DNA of 64,000 nt from Halomonas sp. HL-93. Its GTDB lineage: Bacteria; Pseudomonadota; Gammaproteobacteria; Pseudomonadales; Halomonadaceae. The stretch is taken from contig NZ_LT593974.1 of the NCBI RefSeq assembly GCF_900086985.1, forward strand, positions 3,410,001 to 3,474,000. The letters are read 5' to 3'. Positions 1 to 9,541 of the stretch are shown piece after piece (the first letter of the stretch is position 1; each line of letters begins with the position of its first letter). The translations under genes were made by a program, and so were the position numbers. Under the pieces are notes generated by a model. It made no database searches, was not told where the DNA came from, and saw only the letters and a program-made list of their open reading frames with translations.

Positions 1-185
1 AACGGCTTCATCACTCGAAAGGCAATCTCCGCGTAGGAAAGCCCGGCCATGTCGGCCAGGTCTTTCTGCGAAAACGTGGGCAGAGTTTCCGGCACGTAAA
101 GCCCGCCGTCGCTGGCCATGCCGGTCAACACCACCTCTTCAAAGGACAGCGCGGGCGCTTGCCCACGCGTGCTGATATAGCGCAT
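1..185 (-). CDS. thrC: Threonine synthase, N-terminal part (runs off window)
   Basis: Only the first 61 codons are present. They read MRYISTRGQAPALSFEEV followed by a GMASDGGLYVPE segment, the classic start of PLP-dependent threonine synthase, which converts O-phosphohomoserine to threonine in the cytoplasm. The PLP lysine lies outside the window. The ATG at 185 follows the hom stop codon by only 8 bp on the same strand, so the two genes form the usual hom-thrC operon. Confidence 0.93.
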   Translation of the reverse strand, partial: MRYISTRGQAPALSFEEVVLTGMASDGGLYVPETLPTFSQKDLADMAGLSYAEIAFRVMKP

Positions 186-193
186 GCGGTTGA

Positions 194-1510
194 TTACTCC
201 CCTTCGTCCAGGCTTTCCACGCGAATGCGCGTCACTGGGCCGGCGATATCCGCCATGGCTTCTATTTCGCGGATCGCTTCGTTCATCTGCTTCTCTTTGG
301 TGCGGTGAGTCAGCAGAATAATCGGCACCAATTCGCCTTCGGTGGCCTCTTTCTGGATCAGCGCTTCGATAGAGATGCCCTGCTCGGCCAGGATAGTCGC
401 CACCCGTGCCAGTACCCCGGGGCGGTCTACTGCCAACAGACGCAGATAATAAGCGGTAATAATATCTTCCATCGGCATGATGGGCAGTTGACTGACATCT
501 TCGTCGATGCCGCTAAACGCCAGGTAGGGAACCCGGTAATGGTGGTCGGTGGAGATATCCCGCGCCACATCGAGTAGGTCGGCGACCACGGCCGAGGCCG
601 TCGGCTCTGCGCCTGCGCCTGCGCCGTAGTAAAGCGTCGGCCCAACGGCGTCGCCCATCACCGCGATGGCATTCTTTACGCCATGAACGTTGGCCAGCAG
701 GCGCTCTTTGGGGATCAGCGTGGGGTGAACCCGCAACTCAAGGCCATTCTCAGTGCGCTTGGAGATTCCCAGGTGCTTGATGACATAGCCCAGGTTATCG
801 GCCTGCTCAACGTCTTCGGCGGTAATCCGCGAAATGCCCTCAGTGAAGGCTTTCTCGAACTGCAGGGGCACGCCATAGGCAATTGAGGCCAGAATAGTCA
901 GCTTATGGGCGGCATCGATACCTTCAACGTCAAAGGTCGGGTCGGATTCGGCGTAGCCCAGCGCCTGAGCTTCTGCGAGCACGTCTTCAAAGGCGCGGCC
1001 TTCATCGCGCATATGGGTAAGGATATAGTTGCCGGTGCCGTTGATGATGCCCGCCACCCACTCGATACGGTTGGCTCCAAGGCCCTCGCGCAGCGACTTG
1101 ATCACCGGAATACCACCGGCGACGGCGGCTTCAAACGCCACGATCACGCCTTTTTCGTGGGCCGCCTTGAAGATTTCGTTGCCGTGAACGGCGATCAGCG
1201 CTTTATTGGCCGTGACCACGTGCTTGCCGTTTTCAATCGCGGTAAGTACCAGTTCGCGGGCAATGTCGTAACCACCAATCAGTTCAACCAAGACATCCAC
1301 ATTAGGGTTAGTGGCCACTTCAAATACATCCGATGTGGCATTAATACCGGTAATGTCGCAATCGGGGTGAATACTGCGGTGGGCCACCTGCTCAATCACA
1401 ATCGGGCGGCCTGCACGACGTGCAATATCGTCAGCGTTGCGCGTCAGCACGTTGAACGTACCGCCACCGACGGTACCCAGCCCACAAATGCCTACTCTTA
1501 CCGGTTTCAA
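194..1510 (-). CDS. hom: Homoserine dehydrogenase
   Basis: The 438-residue product reduces aspartate semialdehyde to homoserine with NAD(P)H, the branch step toward threonine and methionine. An N-terminal Rossmann nucleotide fold (VGICGLGTVGGGT, residues 5-17) is followed by the catalytic domain, with the NGTGNYIL segment near residue 157. A C-terminal ACT domain from about residue 355 (DRPGVLARVATILAEQGISI) is the expected site of feedback control by threonine. The length is normal for the monofunctional, non-aspartokinase form. The start is TTG at 1510, preceded by an AAGGGGAAG ribosome site; no ATG nearby fits better. It is followed 8 bp later by thrC. Confidence 0.97.
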   Translation of the reverse strand: MKPVRVGICGLGTVGGGTFNVLTRNADDIARRAGRPIVIEQVAHRSIHPDCDITGINATSDVFEVATNPNVDVLVELIGGYDIARELVLTAIENGKHVVTANKALIAVHGNEIFKAAHEKGVIVAFEAAVAGGIPVIKSLREGLGANRIEWVAGIINGTGNYILTHMRDEGRAFEDVLAEAQALGYAESDPTFDVEGIDAAHKLTILASIAYGVPLQFEKAFTEGISRITAEDVEQADNLGYVIKHLGISKRTENGLELRVHPTLIPKERLLANVHGVKNAIAVMGDAVGPTLYYGAGAGAEPTASAVVADLLDVARDISTDHHYRVPYLAFSGIDEDVSQLPIMPMEDIITAYYLRLLAVDRPGVLARVATILAEQGISIEALIQKEATEGELVPIILLTHRTKEKQMNEAIREIEAMADIAGPVTRIRVESLDEGE

Positions 1511-1580
1511 AATACTTCCCCTTTTATGTTGTGCACCCGTCGGTGCAGTGTCTCAGCGTGATGTTATTGGATCAATTAGC

Positions 1581-2354
1581 TTAGTCGTCATCCAGTTCCA
1601 GCATTTCCATCATGCGATCCGGCGGCACAAAGCCCGGCACCATTTGCCCATCGGGCAGAATAATGGCCGGCGTTCCTTCTACGCCAAGTGCGCGGCCCAT
1701 CTCGTACTGCTCCGCCACTGGATTATCACAGCTGGCCGAGTTGGACAGAGTTTCGCCTTTCTTGGCCCGCGACATGGCTTCGCTGGGGTTATCGGCACAC
1801 CAGACCTGCTGGAGCGTTCTCCCCGCGTTGGCGTTTACGCCACTACGTGGGAATGCCAAATAGTGTACTGCGATGCCACGTTCGTTGAGCTCCGGAACGG
1901 TCTCGTGCAAGCGTACGCAGTAAGGGCAGCTTGGGTCGGTAAATACCACGACCGTTGCTTTGGGCGTTTCTTCACCACGAAATACCACCCGATCACTTTC
2001 CGGTATTGCCGCAATGGCCTCAGCGCGTTCCTGATTGCGCGACTGCTCGGTCAGGTTGACTAACCCACTATCGGCGTTTTCATACAGATCGCCGACCAAA
2101 AAATGACTGCCGTCGGCATTGGAGTAAAACGTTTCGCCATTTTCCAGCCGAACATGATAAATGCCTTCCATCGGCGTTTCACGCACCTCGTCGACCGGCA
2201 TTTCCTCACCGTTAACCCGCAACGAGTCTCGGAGCTCATCGGTGACGCTATCCGCCTGCACTGCCATGGGCAACAACGCACCGGCCAGTAGCCAGCCCAT
2301 CAGCATACGCGGCTTGCTCAGTGACGTCGTTTTTTCTATACCTCGGCGCATCAT
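1581..2354 (-). CDS. dsbC: Thiol:disulfide interchange protein DsbC
   Basis: This 257-residue periplasmic disulfide isomerase shuffles wrong disulfides in exported proteins and is kept reduced by DsbD. It has an N-terminal signal peptide (basic start, hydrophobic run about residues 18-33, cleavage after AVQA). A dimerisation domain follows, then a thioredoxin fold with the active-site CPYC at residues 143-146 and the cis-Pro loop GVEGTPAII. A second cysteine pair lies further on (WCADN and ASCDN). It starts a few bases after the xerD stop, and xerD-dsbC-hom-thrC is a common order in gammaproteobacteria. Confidence 0.95.
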   Translation of the reverse strand: MMRRGIEKTTSLSKPRMLMGWLLAGALLPMAVQADSVTDELRDSLRVNGEEMPVDEVRETPMEGIYHVRLENGETFYSNADGSHFLVGDLYENADSGLVNLTEQSRNQERAEAIAAIPESDRVVFRGEETPKATVVVFTDPSCPYCVRLHETVPELNERGIAVHYLAFPRSGVNANAGRTLQQVWCADNPSEAMSRAKKGETLSNSASCDNPVAEQYEMGRALGVEGTPAIILPDGQMVPGFVPPDRMMEMLELDDD

Positions 2355-2358
2355 TCAT

Positions 2359-3240
2359 TCAACCTCTTGGGTGATGTTCGGCATGTAGACTCTCCAGGCG
2401 GGCCTGGGCCACATGCGTGTAAATTTGCGTGGTGGATAGATCACTGTGACCTAACAACAGCTGTACGACTCGTAAATTCGCCCCATGATTCAATAAATGC
2501 GTCGCAAACGCATGGCGAAGCGTATGTGGCGACAGTGGGCGCGTTATGCCTGCCGTGATGGCGTGGGCCTTAACGCGGTGCCAAAAGGTTTGTCGCGTCA
2601 TCGATTTATCGCCCCGCCCTGGAAACAAGGCCGGCCGAGTTGGGTCCTGCATCAACATCGGCCGAGCTGTCTTCATATAGTGGGCCAGCCAATCGACAGC
2701 TTCCTCGCCCATCGGCACCAGGCGATCCTTGTCGCCTTTACCACGCACCCGGACCACGCCCTGGCGCAAATTAACCGCGTCTCCGGTAAGCCCCACCAGT
2801 TCGGATACCCGTAACCCGCAGGCGTAGAGCAGTTCTAGCATTGTACGATCGCGCACCCCAAGTGGAGTATCCAGCGATGGGGCCTGAAGCAATCGCTCCA
2901 CCTCGTCTTCTTCCAGCGTGTTGGGCAAGCCTGGCTGCACACGCGGCAGTCGCACATCAGCGAGCGGGTCACTGGCGACATGCCCCTGCATTCGTGCCCA
3001 GCGGTAAAAACTGCGCAGGCTCGACAACAACCGGGCATTGCTACGTACCTGATAGCCTGCTTCACGGCGGCTCGTAAACCATGCATCCAGCCGAGCGGGC
3101 GAAGGCGATAACAATGACTCGCCCTGTTCTTCCAGGTGCTGCTGCCAGGCGTTCAAGTCGCGTCGATAAGCCGCTAGCGTATGCTCACTGGCCCCACGCT
3201 CCAGCCACAGGGCATCCAAAAAAGCATCAATGACACGCAT
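2359..3240 (-). CDS. xerD: Tyrosine recombinase XerD
   Basis: Site-specific recombinase that, with XerC, resolves chromosome dimers at dif during division. The N-terminal SAM-like DNA-binding domain spans about residues 1-85. The catalytic domain shows the family residues: Arg in YACGLRVSELVGL, the HTLRHAFATHLL box (His and second Arg), a His in LLGHSDL and the nucleophilic Tyr in TTQIYTHV. Length (about 293 residues) is normal. I chose the ATG at 3240 behind GGGCGG; a TTG two codons upstream (3246) is also possible. dsbC follows after a very short gap on the same strand. Confidence 0.95.
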   Translation of the reverse strand: MRVIDAFLDALWLERGASEHTLAAYRRDLNAWQQHLEEQGESLLSPSPARLDAWFTSRREAGYQVRSNARLLSSLRSFYRWARMQGHVASDPLADVRLPRVQPGLPNTLEEDEVERLLQAPSLDTPLGVRDRTMLELLYACGLRVSELVGLTGDAVNLRQGVVRVRGKGDKDRLVPMGEEAVDWLAHYMKTARPMLMQDPTRPALFPGRGDKSMTRQTFWHRVKAHAITAGITRPLSPHTLRHAFATHLLNHGANLRVVQLLLGHSDLSTTQIYTHVAQARLESLHAEHHPRG

Positions 3241-3281
3241 ACGCAAGCCGCCCGTTAGGATTCACCATCTGATAGATAAAC

Positions 3282-3313
3282 AAAACCCCGCCCCGCAGAG
3301 CGGTGACGGGGTT
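3282..3313 (-). terminator. Terminator hairpin after rplS
   Basis: An inverted repeat with arms AAACCCCG and CGGGGTTT sits just past the rplS stop on the minus strand and is followed by a short T-rich run (TTTTGTTTATC). It most likely ends the rpsP-rimM-trmD-rplS transcript. Confidence 0.65.
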
Positions 3314-3351
3314 TCGCTACCCAGGCGCAAGCGCCTGTGGAAAGGCTCGCC

Positions 3352-3714
3352 TTAGGCCAGCTTTTCCTTGATACGCGCCGATTTACCGCTACGCTCGCGC
3401 AGGTAGTAGAGCTTAGCTTGACGCACGTCACCGCGACGCTTGACTTCGATAGAGTCAACCAGTGGGCTGTAAGTCTGGAAGGTACGCTCAACGCCTACAC
3501 CGTGAGAAATTTTACGTACGGTGAATGCGGAGTTCAGGCCACGATTACGCTTACCGATGACAACACCTTCAAACGCCTGCAAACGCTCGCGGCTGCCTTC
3601 CTTAACTTTTACCTGAACGACAATGGTGTCGCCCGGTGCAAAGCTCGGCACCTCTTTGGACATTTGCTCGCTTTCGAGCGCCTGGATCACTTTGTTTTTA
3701 CTGCTCATCATCAT
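3352..3714 (-). CDS. rplS: 50S ribosomal protein L19
   Basis: Structural protein of the large subunit at the 30S-50S interface. The 120-residue product has the family landmarks [43 protein letters not shown] and the C-terminal [14 protein letters not shown]. It is the last gene of the rpsP-rimM-trmD-rplS operon. The 167-bp gap to trmD is longer than usual for this operon and could hold an internal promoter. A good AGGAGCATG ribosome site precedes the start. Confidence 0.97.
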   Translation of the reverse strand: MMMSSKNKVIQALESEQMSKEVPSFAPGDTIVVQVKVKEGSRERLQAFEGVVIGKRNRGLNSAFTVRKISHGVGVERTFQTYSPLVDSIEVKRRGDVRQAKLYYLRERSGKSARIKEKLA

Positions 3715-3881
3715 GCTCCTAAATAACGTGGTGGCGAAACCGCTCAGTTATGGAAGGCGGTCGCCGTGATCCCGGCACTCAAAACGAGCGGCGCGGGAGT
3801 CGTTATGGGTGACACAGGTGCGAAGGCTAGCTATCTATACATTGGCTAACTACCCGATCCGCCCTGCACCGCCGCTCTGGC

Positions 3882-4700
3882 CTACTTAGTTTTCGTGGAC
3901 AGAGCGTATTCCTCGATAAACTCATTCAGCAGCTGTTGCTGCTCGGCCTTTAGCGTGCGCCCTGCCAATAAGTCCGGGCGACGCTGCCAAGTACGGCCCA
4001 ACGATTGCTTCAACCGCCAGCGCTTGATAGCAGCATGGTTACCGCTAAGCAGCACATCCGGCACCTGGCGCCCGTCGATAACCTCAGGACGGGTGTAGTG
4101 CGGGCAGTCTAACAAACCGTCGTTAAACGAGTCTTCGATGGCGGAGTCCTGATGCCCTAATACCCCGGGAACCAGCCTTGCCGCCGCGTCAATCAACACC
4201 ATAGCTGGCAGCTCACCGCCGCTTAGCACATAGTCGCCAATTGACCATTCTTCATCGATGTCACTTTCCACCACCCGCTCATCAATGCCTTCATAACGCC
4301 CCGCTACCACCACTAGAGGGCCTTTAGAAGCCAGTGATTTCACGCCCTGTTGATCCAGCTTGCGCCCTTGGGGCGACAAATAGATCACCGTAGGCGTTTG
4401 GCCGGTCGCGTCATGTGCCTGCTGTCGGGCATCATGAATCGCAGCGCGCAGCGTGTCGACCTTCATCAACATGCCGGGGCCACCGCCATAAGGGCGGTCG
4501 TCTACGCTGCGATGGCGGTCGGTGGCGTAATCGCGAGGATTCCAGAACGCCAGTGCAATGCGCCGTTTTTCAATCGCTCGACCCACCACCCCTTGCTGGG
4601 TAAGGGCATCGAACATCTCTGGAAACAGCGATACCACACCAATCCACATCGCGGGGTGGGCGCTTTCGCTTCCACTATCCGGCACGTCTTCACCGTTCAA
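3882..4700 (-). CDS. trmD: tRNA (guanine-N1-)-methyltransferase TrmD
   Basis: Methylates G37 at N1 in tRNAs reading CNN codons, using S-adenosylmethionine in a trefoil-knot (SPOUT) fold, and so prevents +1 frameshifting. Visible family motifs are [45 protein letters not shown] and the knot segment [16 protein letters not shown]. The reading frame starts at a TTG (4700) that overlaps the rimM stop by 3 bp. The usual family start MWIG is 17 codons further in (ATG at 4649) and would give the typical 255-residue length, so the true start is open. Confidence 0.95.
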   Translation of the reverse strand: MNGEDVPDSGSESAHPAMWIGVVSLFPEMFDALTQQGVVGRAIEKRRIALAFWNPRDYATDRHRSVDDRPYGGGPGMLMKVDTLRAAIHDARQQAHDATGQTPTVIYLSPQGRKLDQQGVKSLASKGPLVVVAGRYEGIDERVVESDIDEEWSIGDYVLSGGELPAMVLIDAAARLVPGVLGHQDSAIEDSFNDGLLDCPHYTRPEVIDGRQVPDVLLSGNHAAIKRWRLKQSLGRTWQRRPDLLAGRTLKAEQQQLLNEFIEEYALSTKTK

Positions 4701-5242
4701 AATTCAGGGTCCCAGTCAACGACCATACGGCCATCTTCAAGGCTGATTTCAACAATGACGTCGTCCGGCAGAAACGGCAGCAGTCGCTCGCGCTTGTCGA
4801 TCGACTCGACATCGCCATGCACCACCATGACATCGTTGGCGCCGGTTTCGAACAGGTAACTGACCCGCCCTAACCGTTCGCCGGCCTGAGTGAATACCGT
4901 CAGGCCTTCAAGCTCATACCAATAGTACTCATCGTCGGAAAGCTCAGGAAGGGCAGCTTTGGGCATTAGTATGTCCGCTTGGGCCAATGCTTCAGCCGCA
5001 CTACGGTCATCAACCCCTTTAAGCTGTACCACAAGGCCTTTACCTTGCCGACGGCCCTGAACAATGGCCATTTGCGTCAGGCTTTCACCTTGGCGCACCC
5101 ACCATTCGGGGTATTCCAGAATGCTGTCCATGGGGCTGGTATAGGAATATACCTTCAGCCAGCCTTTCACCCCGTGAGGGCTTGTCAGCTTGCCTAGCAC
5201 CACGTGTGTGTCGTCAGTTTGGCTTGTTTCAAAACGCGTCAT
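4697..5242 (-). CDS. rimM: 16S rRNA processing protein RimM
   Basis: Assembly factor that binds ribosomal protein S19 and helps mature the head of the 30S subunit. The N-terminal RimM beta-barrel is recognisable from [22 protein letters not shown]. The C-terminal PRC-barrel includes [14 protein letters not shown] and ends near [13 protein letters not shown] chose the ATG at 5242 because GGGG lies 6 bp upstream; a TTG at 5254 in the same frame is the alternative. It is coupled to trmD by stop/start overlap. Confidence 0.95.
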   Translation of the reverse strand: MTRFETSQTDDTHVVLGKLTSPHGVKGWLKVYSYTSPMDSILEYPEWWVRQGESLTQMAIVQGRRQGKGLVVQLKGVDDRSAAEALAQADILMPKAALPELSDDEYYWYELEGLTVFTQAGERLGRVSYLFETGANDVMVVHGDVESIDKRERLLPFLPDDVIVEISLEDGRMVVDWDPEF

Positions 5243-5287
5243 CGACGACCCCAACGTACAACAGCACTTGCCACATCGCGTTCAGGC

Positions 5288-5536
5288 TTAGGCCTGTTTA
5301 CGCGCTTCTTTTACCAGCTCAGCAACGCGACCCGACAGCTGGGCACCCTGGCTCTGCCAGTGTACGACGCGGTCCAGATCAACGCGCAGACGCTCTTCCT
5401 GACCACGGGCAACCGGGTTGAAGAAACCGATACGCTCAATGAAACGACCATCGCGGGCGTTGCGTGAGTCGGTCACGGTCAGGTGGTAAAAGGGACGCTT
5501 TTTGGCGCCACCACGTGCCAAACGAATGGTAACCAT
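5288..5536 (-). CDS. rpsP: 30S ribosomal protein S16
   Basis: Small-subunit protein of 82 residues needed for 30S assembly. It carries the family signature [20 protein letters not shown] and the [19 protein letters not shown] stretch. It heads the rpsP-rimM-trmD-rplS operon. A TATAGT element on the minus strand near 5610 is a possible -10 box for the operon. Confidence 0.97.
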   Translation of the reverse strand: MVTIRLARGGAKKRPFYHLTVTDSRNARDGRFIERIGFFNPVARGQEERLRVDLDRVVHWQSQGAQLSGRVAELVKEARKQA

Positions 5537-5760
5537 ACGATAACTATCCTTCGGTTGAGGTTACGAGAGTGGGGTTAGCGGTTTCGCTACCGGAGACACT
5601 CTTCATACTATATAAAGGCCTCCATGCTAGGCATTTGACGCTTTGAAGCCAACACCCACGCACGAAGAGGCCGCATTCTACGCAAATGCGCGCGGCTTGG
5701 AAAGCCTGGCCGCCAGAAAACTGTCAGGCCGTCAAGCTCGCCAAACGTCGGCGATGCCGT

Positions 5761-7182
5761 TCAGCGCCAGGGCATGCCACCGGGGCCGCCCATGCCACCC
5801 ATACCGCCTGGGCCACCCGGGCCGCCGGGACCACCACCGCCGCCCATCATACCGGACATGCCGCGCATCATTTTTTGCATACCGCCTTTCTTACCGGCTT
5901 TCTTCATCATTTTTTGCATCTGCTTATGCTGCTTGAGCAGACGATTGAGGTCCGGCACTTGTAAGCCAGCGCCAGCAGCAATACGCCGCTTGCGCGAACC
6001 GTTGATGATCTCGGGCTTATGGCGTTCTTTGGGGGTCATGGAGTTGATCAGCGCTTCGAGCTTGCCGAGTTCTTTCTCTGGACCAGGTCCTTGGGCCATA
6101 TCTGCCATTTGGCCCATCCCCGGCAGCTTACCGAGCAGGCCTCCCATGCCACCCATTTTCTTGAGCTGTTGGAGCTGCTCACGAAAGTCCTCTAAATCAA
6201 AGCCGTCGCCTTTTTTGACCTTCTTGGCCAACTTGTCAGCTTTGGATTTATCAACCGTGCGCTCGGCTTCCTCGATCAGCGAGAGCATGTCGCCCATGCC
6301 CAGAATCCGCGAGGCAACCCGGTCAGGGTGGAAGGGCTCAAGGGCATCCACCTTCTCACCCACGCCCATGAACTTGATCGGCTTACCGGTGATATGGCGC
6401 ACGGACAGCGCAGCACCACCACGCGCATCGCCGTCGGCCTTGGTTAAAATAACCCCGGTCAGCGGCAGCGCATCGTGGAAAGCCTTGGCCGTATTGACGG
6501 CATCCTGGCCGGTCATGGCATCAACGACAAACAGCGTTTCGTCGGGAGATACGGCTTTGTGAAGCGCCTGAATTTCCGCCATCATGGCTTCGTCGATCGC
6601 CAGACGGCCGGCAGTATCGATCAAGACGACGTCGTGGAACTGAATCTTGGCGTGCTTGATCGCCGCTTCAGCAATCGCTACCGGCGCCTGGTCAGAGCGG
6701 GAAGGGAAGAAGTCGACCTCCACCTCTTTAGCCAGCGTTTCCAGCTGGTCAATCGCGGCGGGGCGATAAACATCCGCTGACACCACCAAGACCTTTTTCT
6801 TTTCGCGTTCACGCAGGTAACGGGCCAGCTTGGCCACCGAGGTGGTTTTACCCGCCCCCTGCAAGCCTGCCATCAGCACTACGGCCGGGGAGCTCTTTAA
6901 CGCCAGCCCCTCGTTGGCCTCGCCCATGGTGGCTTCCAGCTCTTGCTGGACAATTTTGACGAACTGCTGGCCGGGCGAGAGGCTTTTTGAAACCTCCTGC
7001 CCCACGGCCCGTTCGCGCACCCGCTCGATAAAGTCTTTGACCACGGGGAGCGCCACGTCTGCTTCGAGCAGCGCGCGGCGGACTTCGCGTAGCGTATCTT
7101 TAACGTTGTCTTCGGTTAGGCGTGCCTGACCTTTGATCGATTTTAACGTCTGGGAAAGACGTTCACTGAGATTCGAAAACAT
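5761..7182 (-). CDS. ffh: Signal recognition particle protein Ffh (SRP54)
   Basis: GTPase that binds signal sequences on nascent chains with 4.5S RNA and delivers them to FtsY at the membrane. The N domain comes first, followed by the G domain with P-loop GLQGAGKTTS (about residue 108), the DVYRPAA and DTAGRL motifs and TKADGDARGGA. The methionine-rich M domain (about residues 325-440) contains the SRKRRIAAGAG RNA-binding helix. The last 30 residues are an unusually long Gly/Pro/Met tail (runs of GGP and GGM). The gene stands alone, divergent from the cytochrome-assembly-like gene downstream. Confidence 0.97.
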   Translation of the reverse strand: MFSNLSERLSQTLKSIKGQARLTEDNVKDTLREVRRALLEADVALPVVKDFIERVRERAVGQEVSKSLSPGQQFVKIVQQELEATMGEANEGLALKSSPAVVLMAGLQGAGKTTSVAKLARYLREREKKKVLVVSADVYRPAAIDQLETLAKEVEVDFFPSRSDQAPVAIAEAAIKHAKIQFHDVVLIDTAGRLAIDEAMMAEIQALHKAVSPDETLFVVDAMTGQDAVNTAKAFHDALPLTGVILTKADGDARGGAALSVRHITGKPIKFMGVGEKVDALEPFHPDRVASRILGMGDMLSLIEEAERTVDKSKADKLAKKVKKGDGFDLEDFREQLQQLKKMGGMGGLLGKLPGMGQMADMAQGPGPEKELGKLEALINSMTPKERHKPEIINGSRKRRIAAGAGLQVPDLNRLLKQHKQMQKMMKKAGKKGGMQKMMRGMSGMMGGGGGPGGPGGPGGMGGMGGPGGMPWR

Positions 7183-7384
7183 GGGGCCTCTCTGCCTCCG
7201 TCGCTGTCGCCGGGCGTAACCGCCCCTGGACTAATGTGGGGAAGATTATACGCGCTCGCCGCGTGAGTCTCCATGGGGCTCAACGTGTAGATGACTGTGC
7301 GTCACTGTAAGGATTCGTTATAGTAGTGGCTTATCAATTCGTTTTATTTCATTACGACGCGCTGCAAGGCGCACGGATAGCATC

Positions 7385-8182
7385 ATGCAGGCGCTCCCTT
7401 TCGCCACTATCGCCTTTGTTCTATACGTCGCCGCCGCCATTTGGCAGGGGATGACTCTGTTCCGGCGTGTGCCGCCCCGCCAAGGCATGGTGCGCATTGT
7501 CGCCGCCCTGGGTCTGCTGCTGCATATCCCGGTGGTCGTAACGCTGGTCGGCCAAACGCCCGGCCTGCTACCGGGCTTTGCCACCAGCGCCACGCTGCTC
7601 ATGGCCGTCGCCGTCAATGTGGTATTGATCGCCAGCCTGTTCAAGCCGGTGCTGAACGCGGGGATCGCGCTATTCCCGCTTGCCGGGATTGCCTTGATCA
7701 CGGCTACATGGCTGCCCAGCCAGGGCGGTCACGGCGGGCTGACGCCGGGTATTCTGATGCACGCGATCAGCTCGGCGCTGGCTTTTGCAGTCCTCGCCAT
7801 TGCCGCCGTTCAGGCGGTGCTGGTAGGCCTGCAGAATCAGGCGCTCCGCCACCACCATATTCGCGGCATTGTTCAATCACTTCCTCCGCTCACCACAATG
7901 GAACGGGTGCTCTTCGAGCTCGTGTGGGCCGGCATTGTATTACTGACGTTATCTATTATCAGCGGTCTGCTGTTTTTAGATAACTTTTTTGCCCAGCATT
8001 TGGCCCACAAAACCGTGCTTTCGCTGCTGGCCTGGGTGATTTTCACCACCCTACTGATTGGCCGTTACCGCTTTGGCTGGCGCGGCATGCGCGCGGTACG
8101 CTGGACTCTCGGCGGCTGTGCACTGCTGATACTGGCCTATTTTGGCAGCAAATTCGTGCTTGAAGTGGTGCTTAACCGCTAA
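7385..8182 (+). CDS. YpjD-like inner membrane protein, cytochrome c assembly (CcsA) family
   Basis: A 265-residue protein with about eight hydrophobic segments, matching the length and layout of YpjD, the heme-handling CcsA/CcmC-type membrane family usually found beside ffh. Histidines at segment ends (LLLHIPVVV, LMHAISSALAF, FAQHLAHKTVLSLLAW) fit heme ligation as in that family. A tryptophan-rich WWD-like loop is not obvious, so a direct role in cytochrome c maturation is uncertain. A CorC-type gene follows 81 bp later on the same strand, the same order as ypjD-yfjD in E. coli. Confidence 0.82.
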   Translation: MQALPFATIAFVLYVAAAIWQGMTLFRRVPPRQGMVRIVAALGLLLHIPVVVTLVGQTPGLLPGFATSATLLMAVAVNVVLIASLFKPVLNAGIALFPLAGIALITATWLPSQGGHGGLTPGILMHAISSALAFAVLAIAAVQAVLVGLQNQALRHHHIRGIVQSLPPLTTMERVLFELVWAGIVLLTLSIISGLLFLDNFFAQHLAHKTVLSLLAWVIFTTLLIGRYRFGWRGMRAVRWTLGGCALLILAYFGSKFVLEVVLNR

Positions 8183-8263
8183 CCTTAAAGGCACTCGTTA
8201 TGTTGACACCTCTGCGGCAACCTCTTACAAATCGGCTTAATACGCCATAAAGGAATTTCTGAC

Positions 8264-9541
8264 TTGAGTGACGACTTCCCACTGGGATTACTCTTCGGCT
8301 TGCTGGCCCTGCTAATTGCCCTCTCCGCTTTTTTCTCAAGCTCTGAAACTGGCATGATGTCGATTAATCGCTATCGGCTCAGCCACAATGCCAATAGCGG
8401 TGACCGACGCGCCAAACGTGTGTTTCGCCTGTTAACCAGACCCGACCGGCTGATCGGCGTGATCCTGATCGGCAACAATCTGGTGAACAACTTGGCGGCC
8501 GCCATCGCCACCTTGATTGCCGTACACTATTTTGGCGACGTGTCCGGCCCGGCAATTGCCACGCTCGTGCTTACCATCGTGGTACTGATTTTTGGCGAAG
8601 TCACCCCCAAAACCTACGCGGCGGTTAAGCCAGAGAACATCGCCTACCCTGCCTCCATCGTGCTGGAGCCGTTACTTAAGCTACTTTACCCGCTGGTATG
8701 GCTAGTTAACGCGCTGTCCAATGGCTTGCTGCGACTGATCGGTGTTAAAAGTGTCGAGAAAGGCGGCGATAACCTTACGCGGGATGAGCTGCGCACTGTG
8801 GTACACGAAGCTGGCACGCTAATCCCCTACCGTCACCGCGCCATGCTGTTATCGATTCTCGATTTAGAAAACGTCACCGTGAACGACATTATGGTGCCTC
8901 GCCATGAAGTGCTGGGCATCGACCTGGATAACTCGCTGGAGGAGATCCTGGCGCAAATCCGAACCAGCCAGCATACGCGCCTGCCGGTCTATAAAGGCGA
9001 CATCAATAACATTATCGGCATGCTACATCTACGTAATGCGGCGCGCTTTTTGTCCCGCGAGGAAGTGACCAAAGCAGCGATTGTGCAGGAAGCCCGCGAG
9101 CCCTACTTCATCCCGGAATCCACGCCGCTTCACACCCAACTACTCAATTTTCAGAAACAAAAGCGCCGCATTGGCATTGTGGTCGACGAGTATGGAGACG
9201 TCGAAGGTCTGGTCACCCTGGAGGATATTCTGGAAGAGATTGTCGGGGAATTTACTACCGACGTATCGGAAGACGACGAGATTCACCAGCAAGACGATGG
9301 CAGTCACGTCATCGAAGGGACCGCGACCATTCGTGACATCAATAAAATGCTTGGCTGGCAGTTACCCACTGACGGCCCCAAAACCCTTAACGGGTTAATT
9401 CTGGAGCATTTAGAAGGGTTTCCTGAAGGTCCGGCTTGCTTGCAGATAGGTGCAACGCGGATGGAAATTCTGGCAATTCGTGAGAATCTTATCACCTCAG
9501 CACGCTGCTGGAAGGCCCCGCGTGCCGGATTAAGTCATTAG
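8264..9541 (+). CDS. HlyC/CorC family transporter (YfjD/CorB type)
   Basis: A 425-residue membrane protein. An N-terminal DUF21/CNNM domain with about four hydrophobic segments (residues 5-170) is followed by a CBS pair from ITVNDIMVPRHEV (about residue 205) to VVDEYGDVEGLVTLEDILEEIVGE. A C-terminal CorC/HlyC transporter-associated domain ends the protein (IEGTATIRDINKMLGW). The family is linked to magnesium and cobalt resistance or efflux. The start is TTG at 8264 behind AGGAA; there is no ATG before residue 26. The last codons overlap the convergent acyltransferase gene by 4 bp. Confidence 0.88.
   Translation: MSDDFPLGLLFGLLALLIALSAFFSSSETGMMSINRYRLSHNANSGDRRAKRVFRLLTRPDRLIGVILIGNNLVNNLAAAIATLIAVHYFGDVSGPAIATLVLTIVVLIFGEVTPKTYAAVKPENIAYPASIVLEPLLKLLYPLVWLVNALSNGLLRLIGVKSVEKGGDNLTRDELRTVVHEAGTLIPYRHRAMLLSILDLENVTVNDIMVPRHEVLGIDLDNSLEEILAQIRTSQHTRLPVYKGDINNIIGMLHLRNAARFLSREEVTKAAIVQEAREPYFIPESTPLHTQLLNFQKQKRRIGIVVDEYGDVEGLVTLEDILEEIVGEFTTDVSEDDEIHQQDDGSHVIEGTATIRDINKMLGWQLPTDGPKTLNGLILEHLEGFPEGPACLQIGATRMEILAIRENLITSARCWKAPRAGLSH

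Noticed and set aside
905..1561. A 218-codon frame opposite hom
   Set aside because: Antisense to a clear homoserine dehydrogenase gene and without protein-like motifs.
5761..5860. Repetitive GGC/CCG stretch as a possible repeat array
   Set aside because: It encodes the Gly/Pro/Met tail of Ffh in frame and has no regular unit.
5774..6562. A long proline-rich reading frame opposite ffh
   Set aside because: It is the antisense shadow of the ffh coding sequence, with no ribosome site or recognisable domain.
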